A stretch of 64,000 nucleotides of DNA, taken from positions 1 through 64,000 of the forward strand of contig DCXY01000049.1 in assembly GCA_002329155.1 (NCBI GenBank). Reading direction: 5' to 3'. The translations under genes and the position numbers were made by a program. Positions 42,192 to 50,440 of the stretch are shown here, in pieces (the stretch's first letter is position 1; every line of letters starts with the position of its first letter). This stretch comes from Stenotrophomonas sp. UBA2124 (GTDB taxonomy: Bacteria; Pseudomonadota; Gammaproteobacteria; Xanthomonadales; Xanthomonadaceae). The notes beneath the pieces were generated by a model. The model was not told where the DNA came from. It saw only the letters and a program-made list of their open reading frames with translations, and ran no database searches.

Positions 42192-43174
42192 GCACCCTCC
42201 CGCGCGGCAGTACTGTTGCGCGTGGCAGCAACAAACACATCCTCAAGGCTGGCGGCCTGCGCATGGATTTGCGCGGGGATTCCCGCCGCCTGCAGCGCGT
42301 CGGCGAGCGGTTGTCCGCTGCCGTCTTCGGCCAGCAGCACGCGCAGGCTGTTGCCGATCTGCGCCACGCTGAGCACGCCCGCGCTGTCCTGCAGAACACG
42401 GGCCGCCTGGCGAGGCTGCTGCGCATCCACCACCAGCGTGCGCCCTGCCAGCCGGCCGGTGAGTTCAGCAGGCGTACCGTCGGCGACCAGCACGCCACGG
42501 TCGAGAATGGCGATGCGGTGGCAGCGTTCGGCTTCGTCCATGTAATGCGTGGACACCAGCAGCGTGGTACCACCATCGGCCAGCTCGAAGAGCTTTTCCC
42601 AGAAGTCACGACGCGATTCGGGGTCCACCGCGCTGGTGGGCTCGTCCAGGAACAGCAGTTCCGGCTCATGGATCACTGCCGCGGCCAACGCCAGGCGCTG
42701 CTTCTGGCCGCCGCTCATGGTGCCGGCAAGCTGCTTCTGCCGGTCCTGGAAGTGGTACTGCTCAAGCAGCACTTCGATGCGCTCATGCGCCCTGGCCTTC
42801 GGCATGTCGTGCACGGCGGCCATGAAGTCCAGGTTCTCGCGCACGCTCAGATCCTCGAACAGCGAGAACTTCTGGGTCATGTAACCGATGCGACTGCGCA
42901 GGGCTTCGGCCTGTTCCGGAATGCGCAGGCCCAGCACTTCGATCTCGCCGGCGCTGGGGGTCAGCAGGCCACAGAGCATGCGGATGGTGGTGGACTTGCC
43001 CGAGCCGTTCGGCCCCAGAAAGCCATAGACGTGCCTGCGCGGCACATCCAGGTTGATGCCGTCCACCGCCTTGAGCGCACCGAACTGTTTGCTCAGGCCG
43101 CGCGCGCGGATGGCCAGCCCTTCGCTCCGCGCCGGCGTTGCTGGAACGGCGCTGCTTGCTTCAACGTCCGGCAT
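42188..43174 (-). CDS. ABC exporter ATP-binding protein
   Basis: 328 residues from the ATG at 43172-43174; it overlaps the adaptor gene by 14 bp. Walker A GFLGPNGSGKSTTIRMLCG, Q-loop YMTQKFSLFEDLSVREN, signature MSGGQKQRLALAAAVIHEPELLFLDEPTSAVD with Walker B, and switch His in VSTHYMDEAERC. The C-terminal 90 residues form the regulatory tail of ABC-2 ATPases (YbhF-like). Only one nucleotide-binding domain is present, unlike the double-domain RbbA. Confidence 0.93.
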   Translation of the reverse strand: MPDVEASSAVPATPARSEGLAIRARGLSKQFGALKAVDGINLDVPRRHVYGFLGPNGSGKSTTIRMLCGLLTPSAGEIEVLGLRIPEQAEALRSRIGYMTQKFSLFEDLSVRENLDFMAAVHDMPKARAHERIEVLLEQYHFQDRQKQLAGTMSGGQKQRLALAAAVIHEPELLFLDEPTSAVDPESRRDFWEKLFELADGGTTLLVSTHYMDEAERCHRIAILDRGVLVADGTPAELTGRLAGRTLVVDAQQPRQAARVLQDSAGVLSVAQIGNSLRVLLAEDGSGQPLADALQAAGIPAQIHAQAASLEDVFVAATRNSTAAREGA

Positions 43175-44129
43175 CGGCCAGCACCTGCAGCGGCACACCA
43201 ACAGGCAGCGACGCGGCATCTTTGCCGAGGCTGATCTCGGCCAGATAGCTCAGGCGCTCGGCGTCCTGCCCGGTCAGCGCGAAGTACGGCGTGAACACCG
43301 GCTCGCTGCGGATCATGCGTACACGGCCCTCAAGCACCGGCCCATCCTCCTGCCCCTGCAGCTGCACCTTCACCGTATCGCCCACCTGCAGCTGATTGCG
43401 CAGCGCCTGCGGCAGGTACACGCGCGCATACGGCGCATCGCCCACCAGCAGCACCACCAGCGGCGCGCCGGTGGGTGGCCTGTCGCCCAGCTTGTACGGG
43501 AGGCTGTCCACCCTGCCCGTGCGCGGTGCGGTCAACGCAAGTTTTTCCAGCAGCACGGATTGCGACTGTGCACTGGCCTCTGCGGAAGCGAGTGCGGCCT
43601 CGCCCTGCGCCACCTGCTCGGCGCGGCTGCCGTGCTGCAGTTCGGCCAGTTTTGCCTCGGCCTGCCGCACCTGCGCCTGCGCGCTCTGCGCCGCTGCACG
43701 CGCGCGGTCCAGTTCGGAGGCGGCCAGCAGCTGCCGTGAACCCAATGGCTGCAGCCGTGTGTAGTAAGCCTGCGCTTCGCGTGCCTGTGCCTGCAATGCA
43801 GCCAACTGCGCCTTGGCCTGTGCGATATCTTCCGCGCGTGTCCCGTTGCGCAGCTCGGACAGCGCGGCACCGCTCTGTGCCGCCTTCGCCTGCAGTGCGG
43901 CCAACTGGGCCTGCGCCTGGGTCAGCTCCAGCTGCATCAGCGGTGTGCCTTCAGCCACCTGCTGCCCTTCGCGTACATCCACCTGCACGATTTTTTCCGA
44001 GGCTGGCGCAGGCACCGTCACCCGGTCCCATTCCAGCGTGCCCAGCGCCTGCGGCGACGAGCGCGAACAGGCGCTGGCCATCAGCGCCAGCAACAGGCCA
44101 GCGGCCATCCGCAACGATTGCTTAGTCAT
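43161..44129 (-). CDS. HlyD/YbhG-type periplasmic adaptor, lipoprotein
   Basis: 322 residues from the ATG at 44127-44129, overlapping the TetR stop by 8 bp. The lipoprotein signal LLLALMASAC gives a lipidated Cys near residue 21. VPAPASEKIVQVDVREGQQVAEGTPLMQLELTQAQAQLA is the lipoyl half-motif. A long Ala/Gln/Glu-rich coiled coil (about 70-190) and the second lipoyl half LTAPRTGRVDSLPYKLGDRPPTGAPL follow. It should bridge the inner-membrane exporter to an outer-membrane channel; no TolC gene is in this cassette. Confidence 0.9.
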   Translation of the reverse strand: MTKQSLRMAAGLLLALMASACSRSSPQALGTLEWDRVTVPAPASEKIVQVDVREGQQVAEGTPLMQLELTQAQAQLAALQAKAAQSGAALSELRNGTRAEDIAQAKAQLAALQAQAREAQAYYTRLQPLGSRQLLAASELDRARAAAQSAQAQVRQAEAKLAELQHGSRAEQVAQGEAALASAEASAQSQSVLLEKLALTAPRTGRVDSLPYKLGDRPPTGAPLVVLLVGDAPYARVYLPQALRNQLQVGDTVKVQLQGQEDGPVLEGRVRMIRSEPVFTPYFALTGQDAERLSYLAEISLGKDAASLPVGVPLQVLADAGR

Positions 44130-44835
44130 TACCCAGCTCCAGGCCGCGCATGAGCAGGGCCAAGGTGTGCTGCTGCAGGGCAGCGCCATCCAGTTCTTCC
44201 ATGCCGAAAAGCTGCTGCCAGATGGGTGCACTGGCCAGCGGGAACATGGTCAGGCCCACCATCGACACCATCATCAGCCGCGGGTCCAGCTGCGGATTGA
44301 GGCGCCCCGCCTGCTGCGCCATGCTGAAGTGCTCGACCACCACGCGCGGCAGCAACGGGCCGACACGACTGATCAACACTTCACGCAGCGCACCGCCTTC
44401 GCACAGGATCTCGCGCACCCACAAGGTGGGCAGCCATGGATGCTGCGCCACCGCCTTCACCAGGCCGCCGACGAACGCCGTCACCAATGCGCCCACATCG
44501 CCCTTGGCATCCTGCAGGCCGGCGAGCACGCCGCTGATCACCGGCCACAGCCGTTCTTCGACCATCGCCTGCTGCAGCTGGGTCTTGTCGCCGAAGTAGT
44601 AATGCACCAGCGCCGGTGTGACACCGGCACGGCGAGCGATATCACGCAGCGAGCTGGCGGCGATGCCACGCTCGGCGAAACAGGCCACTGCGGCATCCAG
44701 CAGCTGCCCGCGAAGGTCTGCCGCGTCCGCGGTGGGGCGACGCCCAGGGGTGCGTTTGCGCGCGGCCTTGGTCGCCGGCTTGGCCGCGCTTGGCGGCTCC
44801 GGTGCGGATGTCGTGTTTGGCTTGTCTTTTCCCAT
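44122..44835 (-). CDS. TetR/AcrR-family repressor of the ABC exporter
   Basis: 237 residues. A basic Ala/Pro-rich tail (1-40) is followed by the HTH domain LLDAAVACFAERGIAASSLRDIARRAGVTPALVHYYFGDKTQLQQAM. The C-terminal all-helical ligand domain resembles CecR-type regulators, which control ybhGFSR efflux in E. coli. It is the first gene of the four-gene exporter operon and lies 6 bp from a near-perfect palindrome that likely is its operator. Confidence 0.9.
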   Translation of the reverse strand: MGKDKPNTTSAPEPPSAAKPATKAARKRTPGRRPTADAADLRGQLLDAAVACFAERGIAASSLRDIARRAGVTPALVHYYFGDKTQLQQAMVEERLWPVISGVLAGLQDAKGDVGALVTAFVGGLVKAVAQHPWLPTLWVREILCEGGALREVLISRVGPLLPRVVVEHFSMAQQAGRLNPQLDPRLMMVSMVGLTMFPLASAPIWQQLFGMEELDGAALQQHTLALLMRGLELGND

Positions 44836-44840
44836 GGCAT

Positions 44841-44864
44841 ATTTAATTCAATGGATAATTAAAT
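44841..44864. promoter_or_regulatory. Operator-like palindrome for the TetR regulator
   Basis: Perfect arms ATTTAATT (44841-44848) and AATTAAAT (44857-44864) with an 8-bp spacer, immediately upstream of the TetR start. AT-rich against a GC-rich background and placed where the exporter promoter must be. It fits autorepression of the whole operon. Confidence 0.75.
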
Positions 44865-45032
44865 TTCAACAGGCATGTATATGAAGGCCTGAAAGTGAGA
44901 CGCGGCAGGGCTTCAACGGAACTTCCCGGTTTGCGCATCGCCATCTCACCGAACTCAGAGACAAAGCCGGCCTGCGCAAGAATTTTCCCGCCACCGCTTG
45001 ATTCCGCCCGCTTCGCCGCCATCTTTGTTGCC

Positions 45033-46016
45033 ATGACAGCCATTACCCACCGCGATTTCACCCTGGACCCCATCGACACCGAGCGCCTGGCCAACCTGTG
45101 TGGCCCGTTCGACGAGCACCTGCGCCAGATCGAGCTGAAGCTGGGCGTGCAGATCGCCAACCGTGGCAACGTGTTCCGGGTCAGCGGCCCGGGCCGTACC
45201 GCCGAGGAAGCGGAGAAGCTGATCAAGGCGCTGTATGCCGAAGCCGGCGACACCGTGTTCGACAGCCACGCCATCCACCTGCGCCTGAACCAGGCCAACG
45301 TGGAGCAGGTGGTGGACCAGGCCTACGAAGCACAGGAAGTGGCGATCAAGGTCAAGCGCGGCACCGTGCGCGGCCGTGGCGCCAACCAGGCCAAGTACCT
45401 GCACCAGATCGCCACGCACGACATCAACTTCGGCATCGGCCCGGCCGGCACCGGCAAGACCTTCCTGGCCGTGGCAATGGCTGTGGAAGCCTTGAACGAA
45501 TCACGCGTGCAGCGCCTGATCCTGGTGCGCCCCGCGGTGGAAGCCGGCGAGAAGCTGGGCTTCCTTCCGGGCGATCTCACCCAGAAGGTGGACCCCTATC
45601 TGCGCCCGCTCTACGACGCGCTGTACGAAATGATGGGCGTGGAAAAGGTGGCCAAGCTGCTGGAGAAGAACGTCATCGAGATCGCGCCGCTGGCCTATAT
45701 GCGCGGGCGCACGCTCAACGATGCCTTCGTCATCCTGGACGAAGCGCAGAACACCACCATCGAACAGATGAAGATGTTTCTCACCCGCCTTGGCTTCGGC
45801 TCCACCGCCGTGGTCACCGGCGACCTGACCCAGACCGACCTGCCCAAGCACATGAAGTCCGGCCTGCGTGACGCCATCGAGGTGTTGCGTGACGTGGACG
45901 GGGTGAGCTTCACCTTCTTCGAGTCACGCGACGTGGTGCGCCACCCGCTGGTGGCGCGCATCGTCAGCGCCTACGACCGCCGCGACCTGCAGCAGGTCAA
46001 GCCGGGCGCCGAGTAA
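45033..46016 (+). CDS. ybeZ: PhoH-family ATPase YbeZ
   Basis: 327 residues from the ATG at 45033. The N-terminus FTLDPIDTERLANLCGPFDEHLRQIE aligns with E. coli YbeZ; a Shine-Dalgarno is not obvious. Walker A GPAGTGKTFLAVAMA near residues 135-150, Walker B AFVILDEAQNTTIEQMKMFLTR, sensor GFGSTAVVTGDLTQTDLP. YbeZ works with YbeY in RNA metabolism and ribosome quality control. Its usual neighbours miaB and ybeY are both separated from it here. Confidence 0.94.
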   Translation: MTAITHRDFTLDPIDTERLANLCGPFDEHLRQIELKLGVQIANRGNVFRVSGPGRTAEEAEKLIKALYAEAGDTVFDSHAIHLRLNQANVEQVVDQAYEAQEVAIKVKRGTVRGRGANQAKYLHQIATHDINFGIGPAGTGKTFLAVAMAVEALNESRVQRLILVRPAVEAGEKLGFLPGDLTQKVDPYLRPLYDALYEMMGVEKVAKLLEKNVIEIAPLAYMRGRTLNDAFVILDEAQNTTIEQMKMFLTRLGFGSTAVVTGDLTQTDLPKHMKSGLRDAIEVLRDVDGVSFTFFESRDVVRHPLVARIVSAYDRRDLQQVKPGAE

Positions 46017-46124
46017 CACCCCGCTGCACAGGGCCCGGCGCGCAGCCACGCTCCGGCCCCTGCCCCCGGCTGCAAACCGTGCGATGCCGGCCTACACTGC
46101 GGCAACCATCGCACAGGGGATGCC

Positions 46125-47021
46125 ATGTTCCGCTCAGGTCTGCTGCTGTCCTTCACGCTGCTGTCCGCACTGCCGGTATTCGCTGCCGAAACCAGGGCCG
46201 CTGAAAGCGCCACGTCCGCTCGCCCGTATATCGAAACCAGCTACCTGATCGCCCCCCGGCAGGTTGCCGGGTTTCAACTGCAGAGCAGCTCCTATGACCC
46301 CGAGCAGAAATATGCCGGTGCCGGCTTCCGCTATGCCTTGAAGGACCACCAGGAAACGAGGGTGGACATCTACGTCTACCCAGCCGGGCGGATGTCACAC
46401 GCCACGGCGTTGGACCAGGGCATGCAGGCGTTCCGCACGGACATGGGCAACGCGGTGAAGGGTGGCACCTATGCCGATCTTGAAATGCAGTCTTCGCAGG
46501 CCTTCAATCTGGCCGACACACAGCCCGCCGCCGTGCCCAGCACTTCAGGCAAGGGCCACACGGCCACCGACAAAGTCGTGCTGGCTGCCATTGCCGAAGC
46601 CAACGCCGAATCGCAGCAGGGCCGCGTGCAATACATGACCCTCAACCTGCTGCCGCAGAACTGGCCCATGTACTCCAATGGCTACCTGTTCTATCGCCAG
46701 CTGTACTATTTCAAGGTGCGTGCGTCCGCGGCCCAGCAACGCATCAGCCGCGAGCAGTTCAACGCCCTCACCGACCTTGCGGCGCGCACGTTGGTGCCGG
46801 CCATCGAGGTTGTGAATGTGGGCGGCTGTGCCGCCACCACCATTACGGTCACCGCCGATGCGCCGCCCGAGCAGACGGCGCGTGAACTGGCACTGCAGAG
46901 CACCACGCACCAGCGTTACAACTGTCATGCCGATACCGCCAAGGCCGGCATCGACCGCAAGTCCAGACAGGCCGAGGTGGTGGAAATCAGCTACACCGCC
47001 GATGAATGGAAGTCGCAGTGA
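46125..47021 (+). CDS. Secreted protein of unknown function between ybeZ and ybeY
   Basis: 298 residues, ribosome site AGGGG ten bases upstream. Signal MFRSGLLLSFTLLSALPVFAA. The mature part has mixed alpha/beta composition with SYDPEQKYAGAGFRYALKDHQETRVDIYVYPAG and a C-terminal pair of Cys (GGCAATT and YNCHADT) that could form a periplasmic disulphide. I recognise no domain. It splits the ybeZ-ybeY pair that is adjacent in most proteobacteria. Confidence 0.8.
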   Translation: MFRSGLLLSFTLLSALPVFAAETRAAESATSARPYIETSYLIAPRQVAGFQLQSSSYDPEQKYAGAGFRYALKDHQETRVDIYVYPAGRMSHATALDQGMQAFRTDMGNAVKGGTYADLEMQSSQAFNLADTQPAAVPSTSGKGHTATDKVVLAAIAEANAESQQGRVQYMTLNLLPQNWPMYSNGYLFYRQLYYFKVRASAAQQRISREQFNALTDLAARTLVPAIEVVNVGGCAATTITVTADAPPEQTARELALQSTTHQRYNCHADTAKAGIDRKSRQAEVVEISYTADEWKSQ

Positions 47022-47079
47022 GGCCTGCAAGGCGCGATACTCTACGTCTCGTTTACCGCTTTCCACGCTGGACCCCGCC

Positions 47080-47565
47080 ATGACCAAAGGCCCCACCCGC
47101 CTCGATGTAGCCGTCAGCTACGCCCTGCCCCGCACCGGCCTGCCGGCGGCGGTGAGTTTCCGCAAGTGGGTGGCTGCCGCCTTGAACGGACGCATCCGCG
47201 AAGCCGACCTGGCCATCCGCCTGGTCGATGCGAAAGAAGGCAAATCGCTCAACCGCCACTACCGCGGCAAGGACTACGCCACCAATGTGCTGAGCTTCCC
47301 GGCCGAGCTGCCCGAAGGGCTGCCCAAGGGCGTGAAGTTCCCGCTGCTGGGCGACCTGGTGATCTGCGCGCCGGTGGTGGCACGCGAGGCCAGGGAGCAG
47401 GACAAGCTGCTCAACGCGCACTACGCGCACCTCACCGTGCACGGCGTATTGCACCTGCTGGGCTGGGACCACGAGGACGACAAGGAAGCCGAAGCCATGG
47501 AGCAGCTGGAGCGCGAAATCCTGGCCGACCTGGGCATCGCCGACCCCTATGCGGGCGAGCGTTGA
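47080..47565 (+). CDS. ybeY: Endoribonuclease YbeY
   Basis: 161 residues from the ATG at 47080; longer frames run into the preceding gene. Zinc-binding signature HLTVHGVLHLLGWDHEDDKEAEAMEQLE holds three His ligands. IRLVDAKEGKSLNRHYRGKDYATNVLSFPAELPEG and PLLGDLVICAPVVAREA are family motifs. YbeY matures 16S rRNA 3' ends and takes part in ribosome quality control. Trp replaces the usual Tyr in the HGxLHLxGYDH motif. Confidence 0.95.
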   Translation: MTKGPTRLDVAVSYALPRTGLPAAVSFRKWVAAALNGRIREADLAIRLVDAKEGKSLNRHYRGKDYATNVLSFPAELPEGLPKGVKFPLLGDLVICAPVVAREAREQDKLLNAHYAHLTVHGVLHLLGWDHEDDKEAEAMEQLEREILADLGIADPYAGER

Positions 47566-47665
47566 GGCAATCGCCTGCGGCATGTGCCCATGCGCCGCGC
47601 CGGCTTTTCCGGCGCAGGCCCTCACCCCGCCCTCACTCCGTACCCTATTCAACCTGCTGATCAAC

Positions 47666-48253
47666 GTGCGCCCCATCTTCCTGCTCCCGCTGCTGCTGGC
47701 CGCCGCCGGCGCCGCCCACGCTGAACCCGCCATCGACCTGCCGGCGCTTATCGAATGCCGGCAGAGCGTCAGCGAGTTCGCCGCGCTTGCGCCCATCGCC
47801 AACGATCCGTTGAAGGCCGTCACCCTGGGCTGGCGCCCGCTGCCGCAGGGCAACCTGTTCATGGCCGAGTACATGCTGAACACGCCCATCGAGGTATTCG
47901 GTCACAGTGCCGACCACATCGCCATGGCCGGCGGCACCATCATCGCCATCCTCGATCTGGCCGATCCGCGCCCGCTGGCCAAACAGCTGGAGCTGGAAAC
48001 CGGCTATGACGCGGACGGCAAATTCATGGCCGGCCGCGAACTGGTCAGCCGTGACGTCGTTGATGCCAAGAGCGGAGAGGCGCTGATCGAATCGGTGATC
48101 CTGGGCGTATCCACGGTCAAATCCCACCCGGGCAAGACCCTGGCAGGCTGCACCTACAGCCTGGACCAGCCTGCCGAAGGCGAGGCCCCGGCCGCGCCGC
48201 CCGCAGCGCCAGTCACGCCCGATGGGCAGGTGCCCGCCGCGCCCTCCGCTTGA
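47666..48253 (+). CDS. Periplasmic protein of unknown function
   Basis: 195 residues from a GTG at 47666, chosen because it opens a clean signal peptide VRPIFLLPLLLAAAGAAHA; a ribosome site is not evident. The mature part has ALIECRQSVSEFAALAPIANDPLKAVTLGW, YMLNTPIEVFGHSADHIAMAGGTIIAILDL and a Cys near ECRQ and AGCTYSL. The last 25 residues are Ala/Pro-rich. No family was recognised. It lies between ybeY and ybeX with short gaps and may be co-transcribed. Confidence 0.7.
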   Translation: MRPIFLLPLLLAAAGAAHAEPAIDLPALIECRQSVSEFAALAPIANDPLKAVTLGWRPLPQGNLFMAEYMLNTPIEVFGHSADHIAMAGGTIIAILDLADPRPLAKQLELETGYDADGKFMAGRELVSRDVVDAKSGEALIESVILGVSTVKSHPGKTLAGCTYSLDQPAEGEAPAAPPAAPVTPDGQVPAAPSA

Positions 48254-48323
48254 ACGGCAGTTTGCGGACATCCTGCTAGACTTCCCGGACCGCCCGGCGT
48301 GCCGGGTGCCGTCAAACCAAGAG

Positions 48324-49202
48324 ATGTCAGACGACGACAGTAGTATCTCGCCAGAAAACGGCGACAAGAAACGCAGCTGGCTGGAGCGCCTGAGTTCGGC
48401 GTTCTCCAACGAACCCCACACCCGCGAAGAGCTGGTGACCCTGCTGCAGACCGCACAACAGGACGGCCTGATCGCCGCCGACACCCTGCGCATGATGGAA
48501 GGCGCCATCTCGGTAGCCGAGCTGACCGTGGGCGATGTGATGATTCCGCGCTCGCACATGGTGTCGCTGCCGGTGGATTCGCCCTTCCTTGAACTGATGA
48601 AGGAAGTGGTGGAATCCGGCCACTCCCGCTTCCCGGTGCATGGCGAGAACAAGGACGACGTGCTCGGCATCCTGCTGGCCAAGGACCTGCTGCGGGTTGT
48701 CGTTGCCGACAACACCCACGCCAGCATCCGGGAGCTGCTGCGCCCGGCCGTGCTGATTCCCGAGTCGAAGAAGCTCAACGTGCTGCTCAAGGAGTTCCGG
48801 CTCTCGCGCAACCACATGGCCATCGTGGTGGACGAATACGGCGGTGTTGCCGGCGTGGTCACCATCGAGGACGTGCTGGAGCAGATCGTCGGCCAGATCG
48901 ACGACGAGCACGATGAAGCCGAAGACCACACCTCGCAGATCGCCATCCTTGCCGATGGCCGCTACGTGGTGGACGCGCTGACCACCATCAGCGATTTCAA
49001 CGAGCGTTTCGGGGCTGATTTCTCTGACGACGACTACGACACCATCGGCGGTCTCGTCACCGAGGCCGTCGGCCACCTGCCGGAGACCGGTGACGAGCTG
49101 ACCCTGGAGCGCTTCGTGTTCCGCGTGGCGCGCGCCGACGCACGCCGCGTGCAGGCCTTCCACGTCACCGTGCTGCCGCCCGAAGAACAGGACGAAGATT
49201 GA
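48324..49202 (+). CDS. ybeX: CorC/YbeX CBS-domain protein
   Basis: 292 residues from the ATG at 48324 with GAG just before. MIPRSHMVSLPVDSPFLELMKEVVESGHSRFPVHGENKDDVLGILLAKDLL is the first CBS domain, then FRLSRNHMAIVVDEYGGVAGVVTIEDVLEQIVGQIDDEHDE the second. The CorC_HlyC transporter-associated domain ends the protein. YbeX affects ribosome biogenesis and Mg2+/Co2+ resistance. The stop overlaps the next gene by 4 bp. Confidence 0.94.
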   Translation: MSDDDSSISPENGDKKRSWLERLSSAFSNEPHTREELVTLLQTAQQDGLIAADTLRMMEGAISVAELTVGDVMIPRSHMVSLPVDSPFLELMKEVVESGHSRFPVHGENKDDVLGILLAKDLLRVVVADNTHASIRELLRPAVLIPESKKLNVLLKEFRLSRNHMAIVVDEYGGVAGVVTIEDVLEQIVGQIDDEHDEAEDHTSQIAILADGRYVVDALTTISDFNERFGADFSDDDYDTIGGLVTEAVGHLPETGDELTLERFVFRVARADARRVQAFHVTVLPPEEQDED

Positions 49203-50434
49203 TCACCCTGCGCCTGCCGAGGTTGCTGCTGCCCGCCTTCGCCCTGCTGTTGCTGCTGTGGGCCGGCACGGCCACCGCGCAGCCGCAGGCTGACGCCCCT
49301 GCCGTCGCCACGCCCGCGCCGCGCATCGGCGTGGTGACGATGCAGCCGGGCGAGATCTTCTTCGAGCGCTTCGGCCACGATGCGCTGGTGGTGGAAGACC
49401 GGCTCAGCGGGCATGCCACCTCCTACAACTTCGGCTACTTCGACCCGGGCGAATCCGATTTTGTCGGCAATTTCGTGCGTGGCGAAATGATGTACTACCT
49501 CGTGGCGCTGCCGCTGGAGGAAGACCTCTCGCAGTACGCCGATGCAGGCCGTGGCGCCAGCGTCCAGTGGCTGGACCTGCCTGACGCGCAGGCGCGCATG
49601 CTGGCCGATGGGCTGGCCGTCCGCGCCCGCCCCGAGAACGCGCGCTACCGCTATGACTACTTCACCGCCAACTGCGCCACCCTGGTCCGCGACACGCTCG
49701 ACCATGCCATGGGCGGCGGGCTGAAATCGCAGCTGGCAGGCCGCTCACGCGGCAACACCTACCGCAGCGAAGCCGTGCGTCTGGCCTCGCCCGCCGCATG
49801 GATGTGGCTGGGCTTCGACCTGGGTCTGGGCCCGAACGCCGACCAGCCGCTGTCGCGCTGGGAGGAAGCCTTCGTGCCGATGCGGCTGGCCGACAGCCTG
49901 CGTGAAGTACACAACAGCGAAGGCCGCCCGCTGGTGATCGCCGAGACTGAAGTGCTGCCGCAACGGCTGCCCGCGGAACCAAAGGAGAAGGTCCGCCGCT
50001 GGTGGCCGTGGCTGCTGGTGGGTCTGGTCGCCGCAGCTGCCCTGATGCTGGCGGGGCGCCGGCACCCGCGTCTGGTCGCCGGTCTCGCGCTACCGTTCTG
50101 GCTGCTGTGTGCCATCGCCGGCGGCCTGCTGATCTACCTGTGGGGCTTCAGCGCGCACCATGCCGCTTGGGCGAACCGCAACCTGTTCCTGCTCAATCCG
50201 CTTGCCCTGCTGTTGCTACCCGGCGGCTGGGTGCTGCTGCGCGGGCGCACGCCGCCACGCTGGTTCCGCATCGCTCTGTGGCTGGTGGCCGGCGTCGCGC
50301 TGCTTGCGCTGCCCGTGCATTGGCTGTCATTGCTGCCACAGTTCAACATGCAGTGGATCGTGCTACTGCTGCCGGTGCATGTCGCTCTGGCACTGACGCT
50401 GGGCCGGCACGTCTTGGCCGCACCGAAGCCCTGA
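49199..50434 (+). CDS. DUF4105 (Lnb-type) membrane protein in the lnt position
   Basis: 411 residues beginning with a TTG (49199-49201) that overlaps the ybeX stop. Signal peptide or anchor LLLPAFALLLLLWAG. The DUF4105 domain has PGEIFFERFGHDALVVED (His60) and DYFTANCATLVRDTLDHA (Cys159), a papain/NlpC-like Cys-His pair expected on the periplasmic side. Four to five spans follow at about 265-405. This Pfam family now carries the name Lnb after a Bacteroides lipoprotein N-acyltransferase. In E. coli lnt follows ybeX, so this gene occupies the lnt slot. Acyltransferase activity here is inference. Confidence 0.85.
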   Translation: MITLRLPRLLLPAFALLLLLWAGTATAQPQADAPAVATPAPRIGVVTMQPGEIFFERFGHDALVVEDRLSGHATSYNFGYFDPGESDFVGNFVRGEMMYYLVALPLEEDLSQYADAGRGASVQWLDLPDAQARMLADGLAVRARPENARYRYDYFTANCATLVRDTLDHAMGGGLKSQLAGRSRGNTYRSEAVRLASPAAWMWLGFDLGLGPNADQPLSRWEEAFVPMRLADSLREVHNSEGRPLVIAETEVLPQRLPAEPKEKVRRWWPWLLVGLVAAAALMLAGRRHPRLVAGLALPFWLLCAIAGGLLIYLWGFSAHHAAWANRNLFLLNPLALLLLPGGWVLLRGRTPPRWFRIALWLVAGVALLALPVHWLSLLPQFNMQWIVLLLPVHVALALTLGRHVLAAPKP

Positions 50435-50440
50435 GGCACC

